From assembly GCA_026874595.1 (NCBI GenBank), contig CM049316.1:49352695-49416694 (forward strand): a stretch of 64,000 nucleotides of DNA, read 5' to 3'. Of the stretch, positions 46,957 to 56,934 are shown in pieces. The notes beneath the pieces were generated by a model, which was not told the origin of the DNA, did no database searches, and saw only the letters and a list, made by a program, of their open reading frames with translations. The translations under genes were made by a program, and so were the position numbers. The stretch is from Sipunculus nudus (Eukaryota; Annelida; Sipuncula; Golfingiida; Sipunculidae). Numbering within the stretch: the stretch's first letter is position 1; each line of letters begins with the position of its first letter.

Positions 46957-47290
46957 GAAAATGGAAAGTACTCACATATATGTGCCTTATATGCCCCTTA
47001 TAAGGGCCTTATATGTCCCTTATATTTCCCATATAAGTGCTGTGTATGTGAGTTATATGTATATTGCAGCTATATGTTTAGTCAGGCATTGTTATATGTG
47101 AGTTATAAGGGAGTTGTATGTTTGTTATATGTCAGTTATAAGGGAGTTGCACATGAGGCCATTCTGTACATTTCATTTATATGTGACTTGTATGGGAGAT
47201 AAAAGGGAGGTGAACGTAAAGGGGTTCTGTATATGTCAGTTATATGTCAGTTATAAGTTTATATACTGTGAGCTCACTGTTCTACAAGAT
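46957..47290 (+). repeat. TIR-2 left subterminal word array
   Basis: Irregular array of TATATG, TTATAAGGG and CCCTTATA words (CCTTATATGCCCCTTATAAG near the edge), partly self-complementary. Diverged relative to the right array. Confidence 0.8.
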
Positions 47291-47945
47291 AGGACTTAGA
47301 CATTTTCCAAGGGAACACAAATGCTGCAGAAACTTCTAAGTCCCAGCTCCATTATGGGTTTAAGAAAATGAATTATAATTGAATAATAAATACTGAAGAA
47401 GTATGTTAAAATGGGTATCAAAATAACCAGCTTCCTCAGAACTTTATGTATATTAGAAAAATAATACTATAAATAATTTTTTTTTTCATCTGACTTATTC
47501 ATTAAGAAGTGTAAAATATAGTAATCATGCATGCAGTAAAACATCATTTACACAAAACACAATACAAAAAATAATTTGACTATATTTCACATTGGTTATA
47601 ATTTGTGCCCTTGATAATTATAAGAAAAAATAATTCTTTTGGAATGTAGTGTATATACAAGTACTTCAGCATCTAATTGCAATTGATAACTACTTCATAA
47701 ATACAGAACAAAGGGTACTGATGCAGTGTGCCACTGACCAATTATGGGAATACATAGGCATTAACCTAATATCATATTGGTTTTAGAAACAGCTCAGCAC
47801 CCACACATTTTAGCAGTAAAATATTGCCACTGAAAATCAACAGCATTGATAAAAGCAGAGGTACTTAAAAAGAATAAGTATCTGCATTCTTATTGTGACA
47901 ATAACCAGCATTCTAATCAGTAAATTTCACTAGTATATGTAACTA

Positions 47946-47966
47946 CCCCCCCCCCCCCCCCCCCCC
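47946..47966 (+). repeat. Poly-C tract (21 C)
   Basis: Uninterrupted C run about 80 bp upstream of the CRE-like site, in single-copy-looking sequence of TIR-2. Confidence 0.9.
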
Positions 47967-48040
47967 AGCAGACAAGCTTGCTGTACAAGCAATCTCTGCA
48001 ATGGGCCATTGACCTTACTGTACCCTGCCCTGGAATAGTG

Positions 48041-48050
48041 GTGACGTCAC
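48041..48050. promoter_or_regulatory. CRE/ATF-like palindrome upstream of the small gene
   Basis: GTGACGTCAC, a perfect 10-bp palindrome containing the full TGACGTCA cAMP-response element. It lies about 160 bp before the donor of the proposed first exon. No TATA box is evident at a fixed distance. Confidence 0.5.
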
Positions 48051-48212
48051 ATGAATACTGTACAGGCTGTGCACAACTAAGGCATGCAGAGTCAGTTTAC
48101 ATCTGTGTGATTACATCCGGTAACCGTTAAGGGAGTACACACTTTGAAGAGAAGCTCTTTGTCAAGCTGCTCAAGCAGAAGGGGAATGTATAGCTGAAAA
48201 AATGTCTCATTG
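48051..48212 (+). other. Proposed 5' UTR exon of the small gene (start not defined)
   Basis: Non-repetitive sequence ending in CTCATTG|GTAAGTAA, a strong splice donor at 48213. ATG codons at 48186 and 48202 open only tiny frames: the first stops after three codons, and the second reaches a stop just after joining either downstream exon. This piece is therefore best read as untranslated with short upstream ORFs. The 5' limit shown is arbitrary. Confidence 0.4.
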
Positions 48213-48686
48213 GTAAGTAATCTTGCATTATTTAAGTTATGTTTGCATAGTAAACCAGTGATTGCATAAAGATGACTTCACCTATCTTGGTTTGCCCTGC
48301 AAAAACAGAATTTGTGTGTTTCAAGATAACATTTCCTATTTGGTGGCCCATTTTTACAAAATACCACATTTTCTACAAAAAGCTGATGCTGTTGCCCCTA
48401 TATAGTGACAATGTGCATGTTCTATGCACCAACAGGAAGCTAAGAACATATTCTTTTCAGAGGAGCTATTTGCAATAGGGTGTGGAAAAATCAAGAGTCA
48501 GGAGCAGGCCCTAAAGTTACATATTGATTTAATTTCTGAATGTTCCCTACCTGTGAAGGGTTGATCAGTTAACCTACATATAGCTTAATCGGCACACAAA
48601 TGCTATGAGTACCACATACTACCATTTTATTTGTTGAACCTATACATGGCTATTGACCATGTTATTATTTAGCTGAACTCTGGGTC

Positions 48687-48709
48687 ATGAAAAGAAAAGC
48701 TGCTACAAG
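48687..48709 (+). CDS. Small spliced gene in TIR-2, first coding part
   Basis: Exon 48673-48709, preceded by TTATTATTTAG and followed by AAG|GTAATT. The ATG at 48687 gives MKRKAAT plus two bases (AG), which combine with the first base of the next exon to make Arg. The frame then continues through both later exons to a stop. The acceptor's pyrimidine tract is weak. The start was chosen because it is the ATG that matches the phase of the next exon. The total predicted product is 56 residues: a basic N-terminus (K/R-rich over the first 20 residues), four cysteines spaced W-C..., P-C-x-x-C and E-C, and an apolar C-terminus. I do not recognise the family. A2 occupies the following intron. Confidence 0.4.
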
Positions 48710-48969
48710 GTAATTATGTTCCTTTCAATTTTCCAAATTGACTTGAATTTTCTGTCTTGCTAGAGTGCCCAAAAGTGATAATATGATTAAAAATGTTTAA
48801 TTATACAATATTTATAAGTTTTTTTTCAGGCAAATTAAACATTAACACTGTTGATCATTGCTAAATTTACAGCCACTGTCTCAATTTTGATGAATGCTTT
48901 TTTTTAAAAAAATTGAAGAGAGGTTTGCTGTACTCAACCAAAACATATCAACTAATCAAATATGTTTTT

Positions 48970-51900
48970 AGCTCAGCTGACTGTAAGTCATCTGAGCTAT
49001 AGGGATCACCTTTTGTCCGTCGTCCGTCCGGCCGTCCGGGCGTCTGGCCGTCCGGCCGTCCGGGCGTCTGTCCGTTAACAGGGCACAAATCGTAACCACT
49101 GGACCTGGAATCTTCTTACTTTACATCCAGAGAGGTCCATGAAAAATCTCCTTGGAAACCTAGAATTAGGTCTCTGTTACCCATATCCTTTGAGCTATGG
49201 GGCCCGAAAGTACCCCCCAGAATAGTGAAAAATTTCATACAAAAACTTCAATATCTCATTAACTACACCACTGATGGTCATGATTTTTGGCATACTTATT
49301 GATCATGAGATGTTCCATCAGTTCCTGCAGACTGCTGGCGCCACCTGTATTTTTCGATTTTTTACGAATTTTTTTCTCTATTTTTGGGACCTTTAAAAAT
49401 GTGGACATCTGTTAACAGGGCACAAATATTAACCACTGGACCTGGAATCTTCATTCTTGATATTCTGAAAGACCTATGAAAAGTCTCAATGGAAACCAGA
49501 AATTAGGTCTCTGTTTCCCATATCCTTTGAGCTATGGGGCCCCAAAGTACCCCCCAGAATAGTGAAAAATTTCATACAAAAACTTCAATATCTCATTAAC
49601 TACATCACTGATGGTCATGATTTTTGGCATACATATTAATCATGATATGTTCCATCAGTTTCTGCAGACTGGTGGCGCCACCTGTATTTTTTCGATTTTT
49701 TACGATTTTTTTCTCTATTTTTGAGACCTTAAAAGATGCAGTCATCTGTTAACAGGGCACAAATCGTAACAACTGGACCTAGAATCTTCTATCTTGACAT
49801 GCGTGGAGGCCCATGAAAAGTCTCCTTGGAAACCGGGAATTAGGTCTCTGTTACCCAGATTCTTCAAGCTATGGGGCTCTGAAGTACCCCCCAGAATAAT
49901 GAAAATTTGATACAAAAACTCAAATATCTGAACAACTAATGTATTGATCACCATTATTCTTTGCATGGATATTGATCATGGGGTATTTCATCGGTTTCTG
50001 CAGACTGGTGGCGCCACCTGTATTTTTACAATTTTCTTTCTCTATTTTTGATACCTTAAAAGATGCCGTCATCTGATAACAGGGCACAAATCGTAACAAC
50101 TGGACCTAGAATCTTCTATCTTGACATGCGTGGAGGCCCATGAAAAGTCTCCTTGGAAACCTGGAATTAGGTCTCTGTTACCCAGATTCTTCAAGCTATG
50201 GGGCTCTGAAGTACCCCCCAGAATAATGAAAATTTGATACAAAAACTCAAATATCTGAACAACTAATGTATTGATCACCATGATTCTTTGCATGGATATT
50301 GATCATGGGGTATTTCATCGGTTTCTGCAGACTGGTGGCGCCACCTGTATTTTTACAATTTTCTTTCTCTATTTTTGATACCTTAAAAGATGCCGTCATC
50401 TGATAACAGGGCACAAATCATAACGGCTGGACCTAGAATCTTCTTTCTTGACTTGCAGAGAGGCCAATGAAAAGTCTTCTTGGAAACTGAAAATTAGGTC
50501 TCTGTTACCCGAAACCTCAGAGCCATGGGGCTCTGAAGTATCCCCCAGAATAATGCAAAATTTGATACAAAAGCTCAAGTATCTGAATAACCACTGCATT
50601 GATCACCAAGATTCTCTGCATGAATATTAATCATGGGATGTTCCATCACTTCCTGCAGACTGGTGGCGCCACCTGTATTTTTTTTCAAATTTTTTGCAAA
50701 TTTTTTTCTCTTTTTTTTTCAAACCTCAATGAAACTGTCATCTGTTATCATGGCACAAATCATAACCATTGGTCCTGGAATCTTCAAACTTAATATCCAG
50801 GGAGGTCCATGAAAAATCTCCTTGAAAACCTGAAATTAGGTCTCTGTTACCCATATCCTTGGAGCTATGGGGCTCCGAAGTACCCCCCCAGAATAATGCA
50901 AAATTTGATACAAAAGCTCAAGTATCTGAATAACCACTGCATTGATCACCATGATTCTTTGCATGAATATTGATCATGGGATGTTCCATCATTTCCTGCA
51001 GACTGGTGGTGCCACCTGTATTTTTCGAATTTTTACAAATTTTTTTCTCTTTTTTTCAGACCTCAATGAAACTTTCATCAGTTAACAGGGCACAAATCGT
51101 AACCACTGGACCTGGAATCTTCAAACTTAATATCCAGGGAGGTCCATGAAAAATCTCCTTGAAAACCTGAAATTAGGTCTCTGTTACCCATATCCTTGGA
51201 GCTATGGGGCTCCGAAGTACCCCCCAGAATAATGCAAAATTTGATACAAAAGCTCAAGTCTCTGAATAACTACTGCATTGATCACCATGATTCTTTGCAT
51301 GAATGGGATGTTCCATCAGTTCCTGCAAACTTGTGGCGCCATATGTATTTTTTTTCAATTTTTACGAATTTTTTTCTTTATTTTTGAGACCTTCAAAGAA
51401 GTTGTCATTTGTTAACAGGGCAAAAATCGTAACCGCAGGACCTAGATTCTTCTTACTTGACATCAAGGGAGGTTCATGAAAAGTCTCTGTGAAAACATGA
51501 AATTAGGTCTCTGTTACCCATATCCTTCATAGTAAGTACCCCTCAGAATAATTAAAAATTTGATACAAATTTAAACTCCAGTATCTGAATAACCAATGCA
51601 TTGATCTCCATGATTCTTTTCAGGCATATTGATCATGGAGTGTTCCATCAGTTCCTGCAAACTGGTGGCGCCACCTGTATTTTTTTTAATTTTTAAAGCA
51701 TTTTTTCTCTATTTATGAGACCTTCAAATGAAGTGGTCATCTGTTAACATGCCACAAACTGTAACTGCTGTACCTAGAATCTTCTTACTTGACATCCAGG
51801 GAGACTAATGAAAAATCTCCTTGGAAACCTGAAATTAGGTTTCTGTTACCCATATTCTCCGAGCTATAGGGCTCATAAATACCCCCAAGAATAATTAAAA

Positions 51901-52224
51901 ATTTGATACAAATAAAAGCTCCAGTATCTGAATAGCTAATGCCATGATAGCCATGATTCTTTGGATATATATTGATCATGCAGTGTTTCATCAGTTCCTG
52001 CAGACTGGTGGCACTACCTGTATTTTTTTCAAATTTTTACACATTTTTTTTTTCTGTTTATGAGACCTTCAAATGAAGTTGTCATATGTCCAAAAGCCCA
52101 CTGAAACCCATTTCTAAGGACTTTTCACAAAATTCATGATTTGTTTGCACTCTGGCAGTCATTTTGCTCATTGTTCAACATTCCTTGAATTCAGCTGAGC
52201 GTCATGGCCCATGGGCCACTTGTT
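48970..52224 (+). mobile_element. Family A2 element, complete, in the small gene's intron
   Basis: 5' end AGCTCAGCTGACTGTAAGTC after GTTTTT, then a TCCGGCCGTCCGGGCGTC microsatellite. About nine core units of 310-330 bp follow, most with GGTGGCGCCACC. The 3' end is AATTCAGCTGAGCGTCATGG then the palindrome TGGCCCATGGGCCA (52205-52218), then CTTGTT. It is the cleanest full-length A2 copy in the window. There are no coding frames beyond repeat frames. Confidence 0.9.
49741..50394 (+). repeat. Two nearly identical adjacent A2 units (327 bp each)
   Basis: The units starting at 49741 and 50068 differ at only a few positions, while neighbouring units differ far more. The minus-strand frames in the two units (49742-49966 and 50069-50293) differ by one residue. 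This indicates a recent local duplication. Confidence 0.85.
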
Positions 52225-52908
52225 ACTATTGGAGTCTATCACACAAAAGCTCCTAAATTAAGCTTTAATTTAGTAATATGCCTTTCTACATGTCATTTAC
52301 ATATACTGTAAACACCAATTAATTAACAATTTGACACATAACACACTGTTTCATAACAACCCATAAACCATTCATAACCATATGTATGAATTTAATCTGA
52401 ATTTGACATCAGAAGATCAAGAACACTCTTTATAAAGGTCATGAGCACTTTAAAGGGCTTGGTCCTCTGACTTTTCTTTTCCTTTGAAGTTTTTCTGACA
52501 TATTCACTTTCATCACAAAAGAAAAAGCATAATAATTTGGGAATTTGTTTCACTAAGGATCAGATGATTTCATTAGGTACTGTTTTGATTCCCAAAGAGA
52601 AATCAAATCCGGTTCAATTTACAGGTTAATCAAGAGTGGGTTTTTAGTCCATCTTGAATGATTTCTTTTTACATGTACATGTATTAGTGCCATTTCACCA
52701 TAAAAGATCAAGACGTCATTTTGAACATTACTGACCACCAATATATCATTGATGTACTGTTTTAGTAATATTATTGATGTGAGGCCCTTTTTTAGTTAAA
52801 TAATTTGTCTACTTAAATGTCAAAATATGCAAGACTCCATGTTCTTAATTATTTATTTCCAACAACCTTTGTTTCTATGATTTGTAATGATTTCTTTACT
52901 TTTCTTAG

Positions 52909-52981
52909 AACCAGTAGGAAGAAATGGTGCAGAAAGTATAAGGAGAGCCCAGATATCTCCAGCCCTTGCAAGAATTGTCTG
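52909..52981 (+). CDS. Small spliced gene in TIR-2, middle coding exon
   Basis: A 73-nt exon. Acceptor TTTCTTTACTTTTCTTAG (strong pyrimidine tract), donor CTG|GTAAGC. After one base completing Arg it encodes TSRKKWCRKYKESPDISSPC then KNCL. It is flanked by single-copy-looking sequence rather than repeats. The basic RKKWCRKYK stretch followed by PCKNC could suggest a nucleic-acid or metal-binding segment, but no known domain is complete. It is the best supported of the gene's exons. Confidence 0.5.
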
Positions 52982-53587
52982 GTAAGCATATTCAGTTTAT
53001 CATATAAAGGAACATTTAAATCTTTTAGCAAATGGGAAATGTTATGAATTGTAAGGTTTTTTTTATCAAATAGCTGGAACTTACCATATTTGAAGTGCAA
53101 ATTTGGTGGTTAACATTTATTGTGCATATGGGATATTAATATAACTGCTTACATGTTAAAATTGTTTCAACTGAGTAACCTACTTTCTGAACCTATGAGC
53201 ATCTTTAGGCCACAGTGTCTGTCCCGTGACCAATATATTTAATAATCTGTATGTTTGTATATACTCTGTATAACTGGAAAACTCTTCCTCTGTTAGTAAT
53301 TGAGAAGTCCAACTGTATTAAATTATAATCCTAAATGTTAAACAGGCATATTTTCAGAACATTTAAAACCCCTATATAGAGAGCAGATGTACTTTCAGTG
53401 AAATAAATTCTTTTCTTTTTTGACTTGTGTGTTGCCTCCAGATAAGGTAAACTAATGTTAATGTTAAGAAAAGCAATACTAAGCATCAATGTCAAAAGAT
53501 TATCTTTAAACTAATGTAATAAAATAATTAATTTGAGCAATAATGACTATATGTGTATACTTAGACTGGTAACATTTGTTTTTGCAG

Positions 53588-53662
53588 GTCAAACAGGAGG
53601 GGACAGAAAAGGATTTAGAGTGTGGCAAGGCTGTATATTTCCTTCCAGCCTTCATTCCCTAA
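53588..53662 (+). CDS. Small spliced gene in TIR-2, last coding exon
   Basis: Acceptor TTTGTTTTTGCAG. The exon is in phase with the previous one and encodes VKQEGTEKDLECGKAV then YFLPAFIP and a TAA stop ending at 53662. The 3' UTR runs to an AATAAA at 53745-53750. No similarity to a named family is recognised. Confidence 0.5.
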   Translation, partial: VKQEGTEKDLECGKAVYFLPAFIP

Positions 53663-53744
53663 AATGACAACACTCTCAAATCTGACTGAACCAGGGAGTT
53701 TTAAAAATCTTATGAAAATATTATTTTCAGTTTACAAATGTGTA

Positions 53745-53750
53745 AATAAA
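53745..53750 (+). terminator. Polyadenylation signal of the small gene
   Basis: AATAAA 83 bp after the stop codon, in TGTGTAAATAAACATTAATT. A T-rich stretch follows. Confidence 0.5.
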
Positions 53751-54009
53751 CATTAATTTTGGCTACTGTATTTTCTTACTTTTATGTTTCATGTGTTTGC
53801 GTCCATGTGACTGTGTGAAGTTGATGACCCCCAGTGTGACTGCAGGCCAGCATTGATTTCAAGGAATTGCACAGTGCAGGAAGCTCACCACACACACACA
53901 CAAAGCTTAATTTCTATCATCTAATGTAATTGCTTGTGGAATAAAGAAAAGAGTAAACACCTTTCAAAACAGAACATACAACAGATAGTAACTGAGCTAT
54001 TGACAAACA

Positions 54010-54429
54010 GCAGAGCAGGTGCATACACTGGACTTGTATGTGAGTTATATGTCATTTATAAGGGACATATATGGCACTTATAAGTCCCATATATGTCACA
54101 TATATGTCACATATATGGGAGTTATAAGGCACATATATGGGAGTTATAAGGCACATATATGGGACATATATGGGAGTTATAAGGGACATATATGGGATAT
54201 ATGGGAGTTATAGGGGACCTATATGTGGAAGCCTTATAAGTGACATATAAGGCCCATATATGTGACATATAAGGCTCCTACCTAATTTGCATATAAAATC
54301 CATATACCAGACATATATGTGACATATATGGGAGTTATAAGGTTGGATATAAGGGACATATATGGCACATATATGTGCCTTATATGTGCCATATAACTTT
54401 CACATATATGGCACTTATAAAAATTTTTG
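54010..54429 (-). repeat. TIR-2 right subterminal word array
   Basis: Dense array of CATATATGGGAGTTATAAGG and CACATATATGGGAC words, roughly inverted relative to 46957-47290. A frame at 54019-54213 is simple-sequence translation. Confidence 0.85.
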
Positions 54430-54438
54430 GTAAGGGAG

Positions 54439-54635
54439 CTGTCTCAGGTGTACAGTTATTCTCATGTTACCTTGCCTCCCCCCCCCCCAAAATGTATTGC
54501 AATAATTGTTATTGTTTGAACTGTATATTTCTTTGACTGTAAAGCTCTTTCCACTCCAATGTACAAAACTTTTCTTGAAATAGTAATTCAAGGAGTAATC
54601 CAGAAGATGCAATGTTGTGGTAATGTAGCATTTTT
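54439..54635 (+). mobile_element. Family A1 interior, right flank of TIR-2
   Basis: CTGTCTCAGGTGTACAGTTA onwards with a C/A tract and AATAATTGTTATTGTTTGAA. It continues the A1 copy of 46484-46947 and is interrupted at GCATTTTT by a complete A1. Confidence 0.8.
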
Positions 54636-55642
54636 AGCTCAGCTGACTAAAAGTCATCTGAGCTATAGTCATGGTCCTTTGTCTGTTGTCTGTCCGGCCG
54701 GCTGTCCGGCCGTCCGACTGCCATTAACAGGGCATGTTTTGAAACCATTGGACCTATGAATCAAAAATTTTGCATACAGTTAGTTATCCCAAAAGTCTCC
54801 TACCATACCAAAAATTTGGTCATTAGGACATCCGTTTTCCATAAAAAAGCCATTGTTACACTTCAAGGCTGCCTAATATCAAAACCACTTATCTGTTTTT
54901 GATCATATTTATTATATATATATTTTAACACATTTTCTATGTACATACCAAACATTAGGTCAGTATTGCGTATTTTATTGAAGTAATGAGCCCAAACATA
55001 ATGCAGTTTTTAAAATCAGGAAATATATTTACTCACTTAACATAAGAATTGCTTAAGCTATAGACTTTTTTTCAGGGATATAACTTCATTTAATTAATAT
55101 CAATTGTATACCTAAAATTAGATCTGAATATTGCAAATTTTATAAGTTTTTTTAATTGGTTCCTTAAATTTTGCCCAAATTTTGGCCTTGGCACATTTTT
55201 CCTTGTAAGCACTGTTGATTTAAATTTCATATCATGCACACAAAAGGATTTCAGCTTCTAAATTCTGAAATTTGAAAGAAATTGACCAAAAACTGTAGCA
55301 TTTATTTAAGTTTTTATGAGACCATGTCACACCTAGGCTATTCTGAAACCCCTCTATATGCCCTCTGGTTGACCTTTCAGGCCAATCATGCATACTCTGC
55401 AGCCAGACCAGCTCTTGGGTGGCTTCAGCTGGATCTAACTGCCTAACCCCCCCCCCCCCCCACCTATAGTAGTAGTTTAGGCCAAAAAAATAATAAACAA
55501 TTTAAAAAATGTATTTGTTTGTAATAACAACTTTAAGAAAAATTATTGGAAAAGGCATTTTTTTGTTGTCTACCCCTTCTTCCAAATCATATTTTATTAT
55601 CATAAATAACAGAGGAGTGCCATGACCCATGGGTCCCTTGTT
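54636..55642 (+). mobile_element. Family A1 element, complete short copy
   Basis: 5' hairpin AGCTCAGCTGACTAAAAGTC, a TGTCCGGCCGGCTGTCCGGC tract and a single core block. The 3' end is AGGAGTGCCATGACCCATGG with GTCCCTTGT. Length is about 1.0 kb. Removal joins GTAGCATTTTT to TTCTTTATT, as expected from the A1 copy at 41851-41870. Confidence 0.9.
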
Positions 55643-56230
55643 TTCTTTATTGTTTTATTAAATGGTTTCAGGCCATAATGTTCATGTATTACACATTAAA
55701 ATGTATACTTATCAGATTTAGTTTATGCCCATTTGAAAATTGAAAATTTTATTTTTTACAGCATTTTATATTTAGTTAATAAATTAAATGTGTATTATTG
55801 TACTTCTGCTTATCAACTTTCTTCCCTATTTTATTATTGATGGGTGTTCATACATTCCCATTTTTTGCACATATTACTGTCACATAGCTGAAATAATGAA
55901 AATTCTAGAAATAAATGATCATGAGATGCTCTTGCATCTTTGATATAGACCATAAAAGTACACAGTATTAGTTCAGCAGACATATATTTAATGTTTGATT
56001 ATCACCAGTTAGCAGGGCCATTTCCTGTTAGCTTTTCAAATGCTGTGATATATATATATATATAACTCTGAAGAAAAACAACACTGTAAATTCACAACAG
56101 TCTGTTTCATGGGATGCAACCCGATCATCAGGTGAATGTGGTTAGAATGATATATATATATATATGTATAAGAAATATGTATATTTTGCAGTTGCTAAAA
56201 TTATCCAAAATTCAGCCGAGTCCCTTGTTA
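55643..56230 (+). mobile_element. Worn family A1 tail beside exon d
   Basis: A1-like AT-rich sequence with two TATATATATA runs (56050-56063, 56152-56165). It ends in AAATTCAGCCGAG joined directly to TCCCTTGTTA; the central palindrome is deleted. It ends 36 bp before exon d. Confidence 0.5.
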
Positions 56231-56266
56231 TTCCAGTACTATATATAGTGTTTCTATCAATTGCAG

Positions 56267-56452
56267 GTTGTAGCAGGAGGTAACATTATTGTGAGCAATG
56301 TGCTGGAGATGTCTGCCAGCCAGAAGACCTTCTCTGTTGCTTTATCTCGGGACATGGTGCCAAGTGCTCGTATTGTGGCCTACTATATCCTGGATGGTGA
56401 AGTAGTAGCTGATAGTCTCAACTTCTTTGTTAATGGCAGCACCCTTAATGAG
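56267..56452 (+). CDS. TEP / A2M-family gene, exon d (MG5 / bait-region domain)
   Basis: 186 nt, 62 codons, phase 0 at entry. Acceptor TTTCTATCAATTGCAG. It encodes VVAGGNIIVS at the start, SRDMVPSARIVAYY at residues 27-40 and DGEVVADSLNFFV at 43-55. The signature PSAR.[VL][VA]YY...DGE[VI][VI][AS]D is characteristic of MG5 in alpha-2-macroglobulin, CD109 and TEP proteins (Pfam A2M bait-region domain). An N-G-S sequon lies at residues 56-58. The donor is ambiguous: GAG|GTTTGT at 56453 keeps phase 0, while GTAAGG at 56457 is a stronger core but would give phase 1. I prefer the first because every other intron here is phase 0. Confidence 0.9.
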
Positions 56453-56526
56453 GTTTGTAAGGATTTCTCTATTGTGCGATTAAAATTGGAGACACATTTA
56501 CTATTACGGTGGTTCTGGTCATGTGT

Positions 56527-56850
56527 TTAGCTGGGCAGACTGTCAGTCATGTTAAGCTTTTGTGATAGGTTTATGTACATTGTTTCCAGCCATCTAGCTG
56601 TTAGCAGGGCACAAACCATAACCATTAAACCTAGAAAGTTTATTCTTGGTACCCAGGCAGGTCCTGGTGAAATCATCTTGGAAGCCTGAAATAAGGTCGT
56701 ACTTGCTGGTACCTGTGTTCTGTGAGCTGTGCAGCCATAACATGATTTTGAGCACTTTGAAAGTCTGATTGTAGCATATTCAAGGCTGTTGAACAAATAT
56801 TTCCAGTTGGACCTCAGAAATAGAATAATGTACCTCATTTATACCTCTTT
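56527..56850 (+). mobile_element. Worn family A3 fragment
   Basis: AGCTGGGCAGACTGTCAGTC resembles the A 5' hairpin, and is followed by GGGCACAAACCATAACCATT and CTTGGAAGCCTGAAATAAGG, one A3 core unit. The minus-strand frame here is not coding. Confidence 0.55.
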
Positions 56851-56934
56851 TGTTCTTTGTTTTCTATCAAATTTCATGTCTTCTTTGCAGTTTTATATCA
56901 GACTTCATGTCATATCAGCCTTTCATTGATTTTT

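Larger units (their letters stand above)
46948..54438. mobile_element. TIR-2: TIR element carrying a small spliced gene
   Basis: Left end CTCCCTTACGAAAATGG, right end reverse complement CTCCCTTACCAAAAATTT: nine identical terminal bases, then AAAA after one mismatch. Inside each end lies an array of TATATGGCAC / TTATAAGGGA words. A1 sequence is continuous across the two edges (ACCCCTG on the left, CTGTCTCAGGTGTACAG on the right), so the whole 7.5 kb entered as one block. CTG at both edges may be a 3-bp target duplication, but the uninterrupted A1 copy has CTGCTG, so it could also be none. A2 (48970-52224) inserted later. No transposase was recognised. It is left unclassified. Confidence 0.75.

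Noticed and set aside
46799-47101. Open frame of 100 codons over the A1/TIR-2 junction
   Set aside because: It crosses the insertion boundary into the TATATG word array; the C-terminal half is simple-sequence translation.
5415-54660. AGCTCAGCTGAC..GTCATCTGAGCT as possible tRNA genes or operator sites
   Set aside because: The fold is a simple hairpin without cloverleaf, A box or B box; it is the 5' end of family A elements.
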